The notes below the pieces were generated by a model. It was given only the letters and a program-made list of their open reading frames with translations, ran no database searches and was not told the DNA's origin. Made by a program: the position numbers and the translations under genes. A stretch of DNA of 51,086 nucleotides, taken from NCBI GenBank assembly GCA_029009515.1, contig JAQXJZ010000138.1:1-51086 (forward strand). Reading direction: 5' to 3'. Positions 31,446 to 40,451 of this stretch are shown here, in pieces. The first letter of the stretch is position 1. Every line of letters starts with the position of its first letter. This DNA comes from a bacterium. GTDB taxonomy: Bacteria > Bacillota > Clostridia > Christensenellales > Aristaeellaceae.

Positions 31446-32873
31446 ATGATGATCATCCTGCTGCTGATTCTTGCTTTCATCGCGGTTCTGGTTATCCGCG
31501 GGCTGATGTTTACCCCGAAGCCCGAAGCTCCTGCCGATTCAGCGCCTGTGAGCGTGGACGGCGACAAGGCTGTTGCTCACCTTCAGGCGTTCATTCAGTG
31601 CAAGACCGTATCCTACCGCGAAAAATCCCTGGAGGATGAATCCGCCTTTGCAAAGCTGGAAAGGCTGCTGCCGCAGTTCTATCCCAACCTTTTCAAGACC
31701 TGCACCTTTGAGAAGCCCGGCCCGCGCAGCCTGCTCTTCTGCTGGAAGGGGCAGTCCTCTGAAAAACCCGGCGTGCTCATGGCGCACTATGATGTGGTGC
31801 CTGTGGACGAAGCAGGCTGGGACAAGCCGCCCTTTGACGGCGTGATTGAAAACGGCGTGCTTTGGGGACGCGGCACGCTGGATACAAAGGGCACCTTCGT
31901 TTCCATTCTGGAGGCGGCGGAGCAGCTGATGGCCAGCGGCTTCACGCCCGAAAACGACCTTTATCTCGCCTTTGCGGGCGATGAGGAAATCAGCGGCGAC
32001 GGCGCGCCTGCCATCGTGCGCTGGTTCCAGCAAAAGGGCGTCACCCCCGCCTTTGTGCTGGACGAAGGCGGCGCTGTGGTGCAGAATGTATTTCCCGGCG
32101 TCAAGGCGCCCTGCGCGGTTGTCGGCACTGGCGAAAAAGGCCCCATGGACGTGCGTCTGGTGCTGGACGGCGCAGGCGGGCATTCCTCCACGCCTCCGCC
32201 TCACAGCCCCGTTGGCGTGCTGGCGCAGGCTGTGAACCGCATTGAAAGCCATCCTTTCCCCTTCATCCTCACGCCCCCGGCTGCGCAAATGTTCGATACC
32301 CTCGGCCGCCGCTCCACCCTTTTGTACCGCATCATCTTTGCCAATCTGTGGTGCTTCCGCCCGGTGCTCAACATGATCTGCAAAAAAGGCGGCGGCGAGC
32401 TCAACGCCCTCGTGCGCACCACTGTGGCATTCACCCAGATGCAGGGCAGCGCCGCCAGCAATGTGCTGCCGCCTCACGCATGGGTGGGCGCCAATCTGCG
32501 CCTCATCGGCGACGAGACGGTGGAATCCGCCAAAGCCTATCTGGAAAAGGTCATTGCCAATGACAAAATTAAGGTGGAAGTGGTGCACGGCATGAATCCG
32601 TCCCGCATCTCCCGCACGGATGACGAACCCTTCCAGCGTCTGTCCGCCGCCATCCGCGCCACGTGGACGGACGCCGTCGTATCGCCCTATCTCATGCTGG
32701 CCTGTTCCGACAGCCGCCACTACGGCGCGATCAGCGACCACGTGTACCGCTTCTCCGCCATGGCGCTGAGCAAAGAGGAACGCGGCATGATCCACGGCAA
32801 CAACGAGCGTATCCCGCTGGACACGCTGAAAACGACTGTAGCGTTCTATCAGAGAATGATCAAAGCCTGCTGA
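31446..32873 (+). CDS. M20 family metallopeptidase
   Basis: 475 residues: one N-terminal hydrophobic helix (3-20) that anchors it to the membrane, then the M20 catalytic domain split by a dimerisation domain. Zinc-binding and catalytic signatures are MAHYDVVPV (His, Asp), WGRGTLDTKGT (Asp), FAGDEEISG (Glu-Glu) and VLDEGGAV. The dimerisation part starts near GAGGHSSTPP, and a final His lies in MIHGNNERIP. The closest described relatives are carboxypeptidase/aminoacylase types such as PM20D1. It probably hydrolyses peptides or N-acyl amino acids linked to the two membrane proteins upstream. A strong terminator follows. Confidence 0.9.
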   Translation: MMIILLLILAFIAVLVIRGLMFTPKPEAPADSAPVSVDGDKAVAHLQAFIQCKTVSYREKSLEDESAFAKLERLLPQFYPNLFKTCTFEKPGPRSLLFCWKGQSSEKPGVLMAHYDVVPVDEAGWDKPPFDGVIENGVLWGRGTLDTKGTFVSILEAAEQLMASGFTPENDLYLAFAGDEEISGDGAPAIVRWFQQKGVTPAFVLDEGGAVVQNVFPGVKAPCAVVGTGEKGPMDVRLVLDGAGGHSSTPPPHSPVGVLAQAVNRIESHPFPFILTPPAAQMFDTLGRRSTLLYRIIFANLWCFRPVLNMICKKGGGELNALVRTTVAFTQMQGSAASNVLPPHAWVGANLRLIGDETVESAKAYLEKVIANDKIKVEVVHGMNPSRISRTDDEPFQRLSAAIRATWTDAVVSPYLMLACSDSRHYGAISDHVYRFSAMALSKEERGMIHGNNERIPLDTLKTTVAFYQRMIKAC

Positions 32874-32875
32874 TG

Positions 32876-32915
32876 AAAACAGGAGTGAAGCCCAACGCTT
32901 CACTCCTGTTTTTTG
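32876..32915. terminator. Bidirectional terminator after the M20 peptidase gene
   Basis: AAAACAGGAGTGAAG / CTTCACTCCTGTTTT, loop CCCAACG, with six T on the plus strand and an A-run for the minus-strand ABC genes. Confidence 0.88.
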
Positions 32916-33689
32916 TTATGATCCGGCAGATTTGTACTTTCTTACCCCCAGTCGCCATACCGCATACCCCGGCACGAAAAACAGCGGCGCAGCCAGCGGC
33001 AGCAGGGCGTACCATTCCGGGCCGCGGCCCAGCAGATACTGCAGCGGATAATATTGGAACAACGCATACGGGATGATGTAGGTGCAGAATTTCAGCAGTC
33101 CTTCTCCGTAAATATCCAACGGGTAGGAGCCGTGCTCCTTGCCGCCGTCCGTAAAGCAGTTCATGAACTCCAGCCCTTCCAGCGTGAAGAAACTGATGCC
33201 CGCGTACATCAGATACAGCGCCGAAAACACCGCCGCACCGCCCAGCACCATCAGCACCACACAAATGCAGCGCAGAGGCGTCCACGCAACCTCGGACAGC
33301 GTTACACCCACGCCCAGCATCAGCGCGGCCTGCAGCAGTTTGCCCAAGCGCTGGAATTCGACCTCCTGACACAGCACCTGAAAGATCAGCCCTCTCGGTC
33401 GCACCAGTATGCGGTCGAACTCAGCGCGGCGGATGATGCCCGGGAAGCGGTCAAATCCGCGGAAGAAACACTCCGCCAGCGAAAATGCCATCCACATCAC
33501 GCTCGCGCACAGCAGGCAGTCGCTGAGCGTATATCCCTTCACCTCTCCGAATCGGTCCAGCAGGAAGTACAGCACGGCAAATGACGAAAACGCGCTGAAG
33601 AACTGACCGAACAGGTACAGAATAAAGGATTTGCGGTATGCCATGCGGCTTTTGAGGTGCATGGCGAGAAACATCATGTATAGTCTCAT
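32916..33689 (-). CDS. ABC-2 type export permease, second subunit
   Basis: 257-residue membrane protein, about six helices, of the ABC2_membrane_6 kind. It opens MRLYMMFLAMHLKSRMAYRKSF and has the polar FDRILVRPRG loop typical of the group (about residues 92-103). I chose ATG 33689 with GGGAGG 8 bases upstream. It is the last gene of the ATPase - permease - permease operon and starts 4 bases after its partner's stop. Substrate unknown; such three-gene exporters are common in Firmicutes. Confidence 0.88.
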   Translation of the reverse strand: MRLYMMFLAMHLKSRMAYRKSFILYLFGQFFSAFSSFAVLYFLLDRFGEVKGYTLSDCLLCASVMWMAFSLAECFFRGFDRFPGIIRRAEFDRILVRPRGLIFQVLCQEVEFQRLGKLLQAALMLGVGVTLSEVAWTPLRCICVVLMVLGGAAVFSALYLMYAGISFFTLEGLEFMNCFTDGGKEHGSYPLDIYGEGLLKFCTYIIPYALFQYYPLQYLLGRGPEWYALLPLAAPLFFVPGYAVWRLGVRKYKSAGS

Positions 33690-33693
33690 ACCA

Positions 33694-34497
33694 TCAGCCT
33701 CCCTGCACGCACAGCCTGCGCAGGCCTTGCCGCTGCATGGCATATCCAATCACGCACAGCGCCATCAGCCAGAACAGCTGAAGCGCGAGCACCAATGCCA
33801 GCTCTTTCCCGGTGATGTTGCCGGAATAGATGCGCAGCGGCGCGTTCTGCATTGCACCGAAGGGCGACAGCTGCACGATGGCCGCCAGCCCGTCCGGCAT
33901 GAAAGGCAGCGGGATCAGCGCGCCGCTGAACAATTCCACAAGGGGCAGCGTAAACATGCGCACGCCATCAGAGGACAGCGTAAAGAAACATGAAAAGTAA
34001 ATGATCAGGCTGAACGCCACGCACACACAGGCTGACAGCGTCATGGATACCAGAAAAGCCGCAAACGCGCTCAGCGAAGCAGGCCCGCCCAGTCCCCACG
34101 GTGCGGGCAGCAGCGACGTAACCACCAGCAGCGGCACGCAGCGCAGCACCACGCGGCTGATCCTCAGCGCCAGCGAGCGTGCAAACCACATCCCGTACAG
34201 CGATGCCGGGCGGCACAGCTCATAGGCTACGTCACCCTTGAGGATCATATCAAACAGTTCCATCTCAAACGACCACGCGTTGAACAGCGCCAGCAGCGCC
34301 TGACGCAGCCATACATAGCTGGTCAGCTGCGCAAACGTCATGGGGAATCGCTCCGGCGATGCTTCGTAGAAGGCGTAGTACAGGCGGATCTCCATGAATC
34401 CCCAGAAGAACTGGGTCACAATGCCCGCCCATGCCGCCGTACGGTACTGCAGCCCGCTCTTTAAGCGCATGCGGAAGAAGGTCAGACAGGCTTTCAT
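33694..34497 (-). CDS. ABC-2 type export permease, first subunit
   Basis: 267 residues, about six helices, the sister of the next gene. It opens MKACLTFFRMRLKSGLQYR and carries the group's LFDMILKGDVAYELCRPAS loop (about 82-100). ATG 34497 has AGGAGG 8 bases upstream. It lies 13 bases after the ATPase gene. The two permeases share their N-terminal pattern and probably form a heterodimeric channel. Confidence 0.88.
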   Translation of the reverse strand: MKACLTFFRMRLKSGLQYRTAAWAGIVTQFFWGFMEIRLYYAFYEASPERFPMTFAQLTSYVWLRQALLALFNAWSFEMELFDMILKGDVAYELCRPASLYGMWFARSLALRISRVVLRCVPLLVVTSLLPAPWGLGGPASLSAFAAFLVSMTLSACVCVAFSLIIYFSCFFTLSSDGVRMFTLPLVELFSGALIPLPFMPDGLAAIVQLSPFGAMQNAPLRIYSGNITGKELALVLALQLFWLMALCVIGYAMQRQGLRRLCVQGG

Positions 34498-34510
34498 TTC
34501 CCCCGCCTCC

Positions 34511-35308
34511 TCACATGCCATAGCGCGCATACAGCGCCGCTGCCAGCTCATCCAGCGAATGCGCGGCAGGATCCGCCGCGCGTACGTCCTCAAACGTGCC
34601 GTCCAGCAGGAGCTTTCCGTGGCCAATGAGCAGGATGCGCGTGGCCAGCGCTTCGATATCCTGCATATCATGCGTGGTAAGAATGACGGTAGTGCCGCGC
34701 TCAGCATTCATGCGGTGGATGAAACCGCGCACGGCCAGCTTGCTCACCGCATCCAGACCGATGGTGGGCTCATCCAGAAACAGTACCTTGGGATCATGCA
34801 GCATGCTGGCGGCAATCTCGCAGCGCATGCGCTGGCCAAGGCTCAGCTGGCGCGCAGGCGTGCGCAGCAGCTCGCCCAGATCCAGCAGTTCCGTCATCTC
34901 CTCCAGATTGCGGCGATAGCGCACAGGATCCATGCGGTAGATTTCACGCAGCAGATCGTACGAATCCGCTACCGGCACGTCCCACCACAGCTGGCTGCGC
35001 TGGCCGAATACCACGCCAATCTCCGCTGCATGTGCCTTGCGTTCCTTCCACGGCACGCGTCCATCCACCAGACAGGTGCCGCTGTCCGGCACCAGAATGC
35101 CGCTGAGCACCTTGATGGTGGTGGATTTGCCCGCGCCGTTTACGCCGATGTAGCCCACAATCTCACCATCCCCGATGGTGAAGGAAAGGTCGTCCAGCGC
35201 ACGTACCTCGTGCGTTTCGCGTTTGCCAAGCGCTTTCACGGCATGCCAAAGGCCGCCGTCCCTTCGGGCGACGCGATAAGTTTTGCACAGATGTTCCACT
35301 TGAATCAC
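34511..35308 (-). CDS. ABC-2 transporter ATP-binding protein
   Basis: 265 residues. Walker A GVNGAGKST (about 57-65), Q-loop GVVFGQRSQLWWD, signature LSLGQRMR, Walker B VLFLDEPTIGLD and H-loop LTTHDMQD are all present. A longer-than-usual N-terminal insert (about 15-33, GGLWHAVKALGKRE) is typical of ATPases paired with ABC2_membrane_6 permeases. I chose GTG 35308 as start because AGGAGG lies 8 bases upstream and homology begins there. It powers the two following permeases. A TTGACA box lies upstream. Confidence 0.92.
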   Translation of the reverse strand: MIQVEHLCKTYRVARRDGGLWHAVKALGKRETHEVRALDDLSFTIGDGEIVGYIGVNGAGKSTTIKVLSGILVPDSGTCLVDGRVPWKERKAHAAEIGVVFGQRSQLWWDVPVADSYDLLREIYRMDPVRYRRNLEEMTELLDLGELLRTPARQLSLGQRMRCEIAASMLHDPKVLFLDEPTIGLDAVSKLAVRGFIHRMNAERGTTVILTTHDMQDIEALATRILLIGHGKLLLDGTFEDVRAADPAAHSLDELAAALYARYGM

Positions 35309-35429
35309 GATGGTGTCCTCCTGCTGGTTATACGTTGAGTATCCTTGCAGGCGGTGAGACCGGGCAACGACCTCCGGCCCCTTCCCCGCAGCGCATGCGG
35401 GTACCGTCTGAGTGTGAGGGTATATGCAC

Positions 35430-35456
35430 ATTATCAGAAATGGATAAGCCTGTCAA
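35430..35456 (-). promoter_or_regulatory. Possible promoter of the ABC-2 operon
   Basis: Minus strand TTGACA (35451-35456), 15 bases, GATAAT (35430-35435). The boxes are good but the spacing is short, so the call is tentative. It lies only a few bases after the purC terminator. Confidence 0.4.
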
Positions 35457-35458
35457 CA

Positions 35459-35490
35459 GAAAAACGGACTTCCATGCCGGAAGTCCGCTT
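35459..35490 (-). terminator. Terminator of purC
   Basis: On the minus strand CGGACTTCC / GGAAGTCCG with a 5-base loop is followed by five T residues. It lies just after the purC stop. Confidence 0.85.
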
Positions 35491-35498
35491 TTGTTTTT

Positions 35499-36182
35499 TT
35501 ACTTTTCGAGGATCAGCTTGGTCAGCTCCATGGGCTCGACGATCTTGCCGTCCTTGTACACGCGCATGTTGCCGCTGGCGATCTCATCGATGAGGATGAC
35601 TTCGTCATTGTTGTAGCCAAACTCAAACTTGATGTCCCACAGCTCCAGGCCCTTCCTGGCCAGATCGTCGGCGACGATCTTAGTGATCTTAAGGGTCTGC
35701 TCCTTCATGGAGTTAAACATCTCCTGGCTCATCACGCCCAGTGCCTCGAGGCCTTCGGAGGTGACCAGCGGATCGCCCTTGGCGTCATCCTTGAAGGTGC
35801 ACTCCACGTAGCCGCCTTCCAGCCTGGTGCCATCGGCAATGTAGGCGCCGTAGCGGCGGATGAAGCTGCCGGTGGCCACCAGACGGCAGATGACTTCCAG
35901 ACCCTTGCCAAACACCTTGGCGGGCAGCACTTCCATGGTGCAGTCGTCCAGGTTGGCGGATACATAGTGGGTCTTCACGCCAGCGGCCTTGAGCAGTTCA
36001 AAATAGTAAACGGAGGTTTCCAGATTGGCGCGGCCGATACCATCGATGGTCAGCCCCACACTGTTTTCGCCGGGATCAAACACGCCGTCCTTGCCGGTGC
36101 AGTCATCCTTGAACTTGAGCATCACATTGCCATTGTCCAACTGGTAAACATTCTTGGTCTTACCTTCGTAAAGCTTGATCAT
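35499..36182 (-). CDS. purC: Phosphoribosylaminoimidazole-succinocarboxamide synthase
   Basis: Adds aspartate to CAIR with ATP in purine synthesis. 227 residues, normal for bacterial PurC. Motifs: [10 protein letters not shown] (3-12), [38 protein letters not shown] and [12 protein letters not shown] chose ATG 36182, 9 bases after GGAGG; the in-frame GTG at 36188 is too close to that site. It stands alone rather than in a pur operon. A PurBox-like inverted repeat lies in the upstream gap (36284-36330). Confidence 0.97.
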   Translation of the reverse strand: MIKLYEGKTKNVYQLDNGNVMLKFKDDCTGKDGVFDPGENSVGLTIDGIGRANLETSVYYFELLKAAGVKTHYVSANLDDCTMEVLPAKVFGKGLEVICRLVATGSFIRRYGAYIADGTRLEGGYVECTFKDDAKGDPLVTSEGLEALGVMSQEMFNSMKEQTLKITKIVADDLARKGLELWDIKFEFGYNNDEVILIDEIASGNMRVYKDGKIVEPMELTKLILEK

Positions 36183-36283
36183 CTTCACTAGCCTCCGCTT
36201 TTTGCAAAGTCAGCATTTTCTGCCCATACAGTTTTACCACAAACCTTTGCCCTTGAAAAGGGGTTTTTGCAAAAAAACAGTGA

Positions 36284-36330
36284 TTTTTCGGAACATATTT
36301 TTCTGTTTCGTAATAAATGTTCGTCTATTT
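36284..36330. promoter_or_regulatory. PurBox-like inverted repeat upstream of purC
   Basis: TTTTTCGGAACATATT (36284-36299) and AATGTTCGTCTATT (36316-36329) form inverted GAACAT / ATGTTC cores about 20 bases apart within AT-rich flanks. B. subtilis PurR binds paired CGAACA-core boxes in inverted orientation upstream of purine genes. Position and core fit; the spacing was not checked against a model. The lone gene downstream is purC. Confidence 0.4.
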
Positions 36331-36342
36331 GCCAAATCGGAC

Positions 36343-36380
36343 ACAAAAGAAGAAGCAGGCGAAATGCTTCGTCTGCTTCC
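36343..36380 (-). terminator. Probable terminator of the pyridoxamine-kinase-like gene
   Basis: GAAGCAGACGAA / TTCGCCTGCTTC (one mismatch) on the minus strand with a T-rich tail (TTCTTTTGT). It begins a few bases after the gene's stop. Confidence 0.6.
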
Positions 36381-36384
36381 TGTA

Positions 36385-37242
36385 TCATCCTTCTTTGCTG
36401 CTTTCATGCATCTCCACCACGCGGCCCAGCACCTTTTCAAACTGCACGCCATAGCGCAGCGGTTCGCCATCGGCCAGCGTTTCGCGGATGGAAAGCTGGA
36501 TGAGATCCAGCGCCGTTTCGGCTGCTTCCTTCAGCGCCTGCCCGTTCATGAGGGCCGCCAGCAGGAAGGAGGCAAACACATCGCCCGTACCGTGGAACAC
36601 ATGCGGAAAGCGCGGACGGAACAGGTACATCGGCTTGTCCATACCCCGGCTCAGGATGGCCACGCCGGTTTCGCCATCGCGGAAGTGCACATCGGTCACC
36701 ACCACGTTTTCAGTCCCCAAGTCCAGCAGCCCGCGGCACATACGGCTGATGCACTTTTCATCCGCCGCTTCGCCGGGATAGGGCTCGTCCAGCAGGAAAG
36801 CCGCCTCCGTCAGATTGGGCACGATGGTGCGTGCGCGGCTGCACAGTTTGCGCATCTGCGAAGGCATGGACGGATCCATCAGGCTGTACATGCGCCCGTG
36901 ATCGCCAAATGCGGGATCCACGAAGATATGCGTCTGATCATCACAGAGCAGATCCATCATCTTCAGCACGTCATCCACCTGCGCGCCGTTGGCCAGATAG
37001 CCGGAATAAAAGGTGTCGTAATGCAAGCCCAGCGTGCTCAGGTGACTGGCGATGGGCAGCAGCTGACTGCTCAGATCCAGATGCGTATAGCCGGTAAACT
37101 CGCCCGTATGGGTGCTGAGCAGCGCAGTGGGAATAACCGCCGTGTTCAGCCCCGCAGCAGAAAGGATGGGCAGCGCAACCGTGAGGGAACACCTGCCCAC
37201 ACAGGAAATATCGTGAATTGCAATGGCACGTTTCTGCATCAT
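36385..37242 (-). CDS. Pyridoxamine/pyridoxal kinase (PdxY/PdxK-like)
   Basis: Ribokinase-fold enzyme of B6 salvage that phosphorylates pyridoxal-type vitamers. 285 residues. Start region AIHDISCVGRCSLTVALPIL, the vitamer-binding TFYSGYL segment and the catalytic HGTGDVFASFLLAAL motif near residue 225, with its catalytic Asp, are visible. I chose ATG 37242, though ATG 37239 is equally possible; the ribosome binding site is weak. A TTGCAT/TATGAT promoter lies at 37273-37300. It diverges from the ACT-domain gene. Confidence 0.88.
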   Translation of the reverse strand: MMQKRAIAIHDISCVGRCSLTVALPILSAAGLNTAVIPTALLSTHTGEFTGYTHLDLSSQLLPIASHLSTLGLHYDTFYSGYLANGAQVDDVLKMMDLLCDDQTHIFVDPAFGDHGRMYSLMDPSMPSQMRKLCSRARTIVPNLTEAAFLLDEPYPGEAADEKCISRMCRGLLDLGTENVVVTDVHFRDGETGVAILSRGMDKPMYLFRPRFPHVFHGTGDVFASFLLAALMNGQALKEAAETALDLIQLSIRETLADGEPLRYGVQFEKVLGRVVEMHESSKEG

Positions 37243-37272
37243 ACTGCCGCCTTTCCCAAAAGTACCTTTCCT

Positions 37273-37300
37273 ATCATACACATTTGGCCGAAAAATGCAA
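37273..37300 (-). promoter_or_regulatory. Promoter of the pyridoxamine-kinase-like gene
   Basis: Minus strand TTGCAT (37295-37300), 16 bases, TATGAT (37273-37278), 31 bases before the start codon. Confidence 0.5.
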
Positions 37301-37307
37301 CCCGGCC

Positions 37308-37337
37308 TTGACAGAAATCCCCTTTCAGCGGTATGTT
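37308..37337 (+). promoter_or_regulatory. Promoter of the ACT/UPF0210 operon
   Basis: TTGACA (37308-37313), 18 bases, TATGTT (37332-37337), 35 bases before the ACT gene. It lies back to back with the kinase promoter. Confidence 0.5.
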
Positions 37338-37371
37338 ATAAGACGATTTCATCTATCAGGAGGACGACGCT

Positions 37372-37644
37372 ATGCAAAAGGCTCTCGTTTCCGTTACGGG
37401 CAAGGACAGGCCCGGCATCATCGCCAAGGTGAGCACTGCGCTTTTTGAAATGAACATCAACGTGCTGGAAATTTCCCAGACCATTCTGGACGGCTACTTC
37501 ACGATGCTGATGATCGTGGACATGACCGTTGCCACCGCTGCCTTTGACGCAGTGGCTGCCAAGCTCAACGAAGTGGGCGAGGAACTGGGCGAGGTCATCA
37601 ACATTCAGCGCGCCGATATTTTCGACGCCATGCACCGCATTTGA
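37372..37644 (+). CDS. ACT domain protein (UPF0237-like)
   Basis: 90-residue stand-alone ACT domain with the ligand-loop signature TGKDRPGIIAKVS (9-21) and a second beta-alpha repeat. Such small proteins bind amino acids or similar effectors. It starts with a good AGGAGG site and lies 12 bases before the UPF0210 gene, a pairing kept across Firmicutes and archaea, so it probably senses a ligand for that partner. No other domain is present. Confidence 0.9.
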   Translation: MQKALVSVTGKDRPGIIAKVSTALFEMNINVLEISQTILDGYFTMLMIVDMTVATAAFDAVAAKLNEVGEELGEVINIQRADIFDAMHRI

Positions 37645-37655
37645 GGTGAACCGGC

Positions 37656-39002
37656 ATGATCGAGATCAATGAAATTCTGCAAACCATGCAGATGATCCGC
37701 GAGCAGCACTTTGACATCCGCACCATCACCATGGGCATCAGCCTGCTCGACTGCAAGAAAAACACCGACCGCGAAACCGCCGAGGCCGTCTACCACAAGG
37801 TGACTACCAAAGCGCGCGATCTGGTGAAGGTGGGCTGCCAGCTGGAAAGCGAGCTGGGCGTGCCGATCGTGAACAAGCGCATCAGCGTGACGCCGGTGAG
37901 CATGATCTCCGGCCCTGACCCCATGCCCATCGCCGTGGCGCTGGACAAGGCAGCCGCCGAGGTGGGCGTGAACTTCATCGGCGGTTTTGGCGCGTTGATG
38001 CACAAGGGCTCCACCCGCGCGGAGGAAACCCTGCTGGAGGCCATGCCCGAGGTGTTTGCCAAAACCGAGCGCCTGTGCGGCAGCGTGAACGTGGGCTCCA
38101 CCCGCTCCGGCATCAATATGGACGCCGTGCGCAAGATGGGCCACGTGATCAAGAAGACCGCTGAGCTCACGGCTGATACCGACGGCTTCGGCTGCGCCAA
38201 GATCGTGGTGTTCTGCAACGCCGTGGAGGACAACCCCTTCATGGCCGGCGCGTTCCACGGCGTGGGCGAGCCGGAAGTGGTGGTCAACGTAGGCGTCAGC
38301 GGCCCCGGTGTGGTGGAACGCGCGCTCAAGGAGGTGCGCGGCCAGACCTTTGACGTGGTGGCTGAAACCATCAAGCGCACCGCCTTCAAGATCACCCGCG
38401 TAGGCGAACTGGTGGCGCAGGAAGCCGCCAAGCGTCTGGGCGTTCCCTTTGGCATTGTGGACCTTTCCCTTGCGCCCACCCCGGCGCGTGGCGACAGCGT
38501 GGCCTACATTCTGAGCGAGATGGGTCTGGAAATGGCCGGCGCGCCCGGTACCACCGCAGCTCTGGCCATGCTCAACGACATGGTCAAGAAGGGCGGCGTG
38601 ATGGCCTCCAGCCACGTGGGCGGCCTGAGCGGCGCGTTCATTCCCGTGAGCGAGGACATTGGCATGATCGAGGCTGCAGCCGCCGGCTGCCTGCGTCTGG
38701 AAAAGATGGAGGCCATGACCTGCGTGTGCTCCGTTGGCCTTGACATGATCGCCATTCCCGGCGATACCAGCGCCAACACCATCGCCGGCATCATCGCCGA
38801 CGAGGCTGCCATCGGCATGGTCAACAACAAGACCACCGCCGTGCGCGTCATTCCTGCCCCTGGCAAGAAGGCTGGCGACACCGTCAACTTCGGCGGCCTG
38901 TTCGGCTATGCGCCCATTATGGAAGTGAATGGCTACCGCAACGACGCATTCATCGAGCGCGGCGGCCGCATTCCGGCTCCGCTGCATTCTCTGCGCAACT
39001 GA
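37656..39002 (+). CDS. UPF0210 / DUF711 family protein (PFL-like)
   Basis: 448 residues, full length for the UPF0210 family, which is distantly related in fold to pyruvate formate-lyase. No glycyl radical motif is visible. Conserved segments include [52 protein letters not shown] and the C-terminal [12 protein letters not shown]. Activity is unknown. The fixed pairing with the ACT protein suggests an amino-acid-regulated enzyme. A strong terminator follows the stop. Confidence 0.92.
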   Translation: MIEINEILQTMQMIREQHFDIRTITMGISLLDCKKNTDRETAEAVYHKVTTKARDLVKVGCQLESELGVPIVNKRISVTPVSMISGPDPMPIAVALDKAAAEVGVNFIGGFGALMHKGSTRAEETLLEAMPEVFAKTERLCGSVNVGSTRSGINMDAVRKMGHVIKKTAELTADTDGFGCAKIVVFCNAVEDNPFMAGAFHGVGEPEVVVNVGVSGPGVVERALKEVRGQTFDVVAETIKRTAFKITRVGELVAQEAAKRLGVPFGIVDLSLAPTPARGDSVAYILSEMGLEMAGAPGTTAALAMLNDMVKKGGVMASSHVGGLSGAFIPVSEDIGMIEAAAAGCLRLEKMEAMTCVCSVGLDMIAIPGDTSANTIAGIIADEAAIGMVNNKTTAVRVIPAPGKKAGDTVNFGGLFGYAPIMEVNGYRNDAFIERGGRIPAPLHSLRN

Positions 39003-39005
39003 CGC

Positions 39006-39042
39006 AAAAAAATCTCCGGCATCCGTGCCGGAGATTTTTTTA
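39006..39042. terminator. Bidirectional terminator between UPF0210 and AraC genes
   Basis: AAAAAAATCTCCGGC / GCCGGAGATTTTTTT with a 6-base loop. The AraC stop codon lies inside its right edge. Confidence 0.9.
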
Positions 39043-40254
39043 TCTGTCTGTGCCCACTCCGCGCGTAAGCGTGCGGTATTCCTTGGGCGTGCGGCCAATC
39101 AGTTTTTTGAACAGCTTGGTAAAGTAGTTCACATCCGGCACGCCGCAGTACTGGGCGATGGTCTGAATCTGCATGTCGGTGGCATTGAGCAGGAAGATGG
39201 CATGATCGATGCGCGCACGGTTGACGTATTCGGTCAGCGTTACCCCGGTTTCCTTCTTAAACAGGGTGGAAAGATAGCTGGCGTTCACGTTGAAACGCTC
39301 CGCATGCGATTTCAAGCCCAGATCCGCCGTCAGATCCGTATCAATATGAAGAATGACGTGCTGCACCAGCCTGGAATAATGCTGCATGGAATGGTTCTTG
39401 ACCAGCAGACAATACTTGTGCACCATAAGTTTTACCAGCTCGGCAAACTCTTCGACGCGCGAGATGGTTTCAATTTTCCGCGCCATGCTTGAGGAGAGCT
39501 GGTCGATATGCACGGGATGCACATGGCCATCCTCCGCAGCCTTGCGCAGAAGCGTGTTGAGGATGATGCCATAGTTGCGCATATTGCGGATGGGATCGGT
39601 GGTGCGCTGTTCAAAGGCGTCGATGCGCCACTGGGAGATGATCAGCTGCGCCTGATGGTTCAGCCCATGCGCCACGGCATGCATCAGATGCTTCTCATCC
39701 TCGTAGCGCTGTTCCACCATCTGCACCCGCACAGCCTCCATCTCGGCTTCCGCCGTCTGAGCGGGCTTGGGCACCAGAACCGGGCGGTCGCTGTTTTCCA
39801 CATACTCAACAGTGAAAGCGTCGGCATCCCCCCACAGCACCTCGCCCAGCGCATTGAGCGCTACCAGCATGATGCTGTCATCCCTGATCAGCGGCAGCAT
39901 GCTGTAATACTGCTTGACCATGCTGAACAGCGATGTGGACAGCCGGTACTTCTCCAACAGAGCCATGATCTCCGTATCGTTGATTTCACGGCGAAGGTAC
40001 GGTCCGATGCGGAAGGCCTGCTCGCCGCCGGGCAGCAGAAAACCGTTGTAGCAGCATTCAAAGCCATCGCACACATAATAAATCACATTTTCGCGCCCTT
40101 CGTCCAGCAGCGCGTTGGGCGGATTGTTCAACCCCAGCATGCGCCTCAGACCCAGGTCAATCTCAGGCACAGCATCACGGCCAAAGCACAGGCACTGCAG
40201 CTTGTACTTTTCCAGCAGTTTTTGAAAAAAGGCCAGCTCTGCCTTGTACGGCAT
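39040..40254 (-). CDS. AraC family transcription regulator
   Basis: 404 residues. The C-terminal 100 residues (about 300-400) are an AraC double helix-turn-helix (NASYLSTLFKKETGVTLTEY and YCGVPDVNYFTKLFKKLIG). The N-terminal 290 residues resemble the PocR/sensor part of two-component-like AraC proteins but hold no receiver domain. It has no membrane helix, so it should sense an internal signal. It is divergent from the GPH symporter-GH2 operon, across a 197-base gap with a TACGAT / ATCGTA inverted repeat. Very likely the regulator of that operon. Confidence 0.9.
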   Translation of the reverse strand: MPYKAELAFFQKLLEKYKLQCLCFGRDAVPEIDLGLRRMLGLNNPPNALLDEGRENVIYYVCDGFECCYNGFLLPGGEQAFRIGPYLRREINDTEIMALLEKYRLSTSLFSMVKQYYSMLPLIRDDSIMLVALNALGEVLWGDADAFTVEYVENSDRPVLVPKPAQTAEAEMEAVRVQMVEQRYEDEKHLMHAVAHGLNHQAQLIISQWRIDAFEQRTTDPIRNMRNYGIILNTLLRKAAEDGHVHPVHIDQLSSSMARKIETISRVEEFAELVKLMVHKYCLLVKNHSMQHYSRLVQHVILHIDTDLTADLGLKSHAERFNVNASYLSTLFKKETGVTLTEYVNRARIDHAIFLLNATDMQIQTIAQYCGVPDVNYFTKLFKKLIGRTPKEYRTLTRGVGTDR

Positions 40255-40290
40255 AAGGCATCCCCCGATACGATCGTTTTATCTTCTTCT

Positions 40291-40319
40291 ATTATCGTAC
40301 AATTTTTTGCAAAAAACAA
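40291..40319 (-). promoter_or_regulatory. Promoter of the araC-type gene
   Basis: Minus strand TTGTTT (40314-40319), 17 bases, GATAAT (40291-40296). The inverted repeat TACGAT / ATCGTA (40269-40274 and 40293-40298) overlaps the -10 box, which would suit self-regulation. The remaining gap to 40451 shows no clear plus-strand promoter. Confidence 0.45.
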
Positions 40320-40451
40320 GTAGTAATAAAAATTAGAAGGTTGGAAACAAAAAAAATCCTCACAGAAAACCGTCGAGATCTGTAACAATAATGAACGAAT
40401 GTACAGGGGCCAAGTGCGCCTGTTCAGGATAATGGAAAGGAGCGGATGCAC

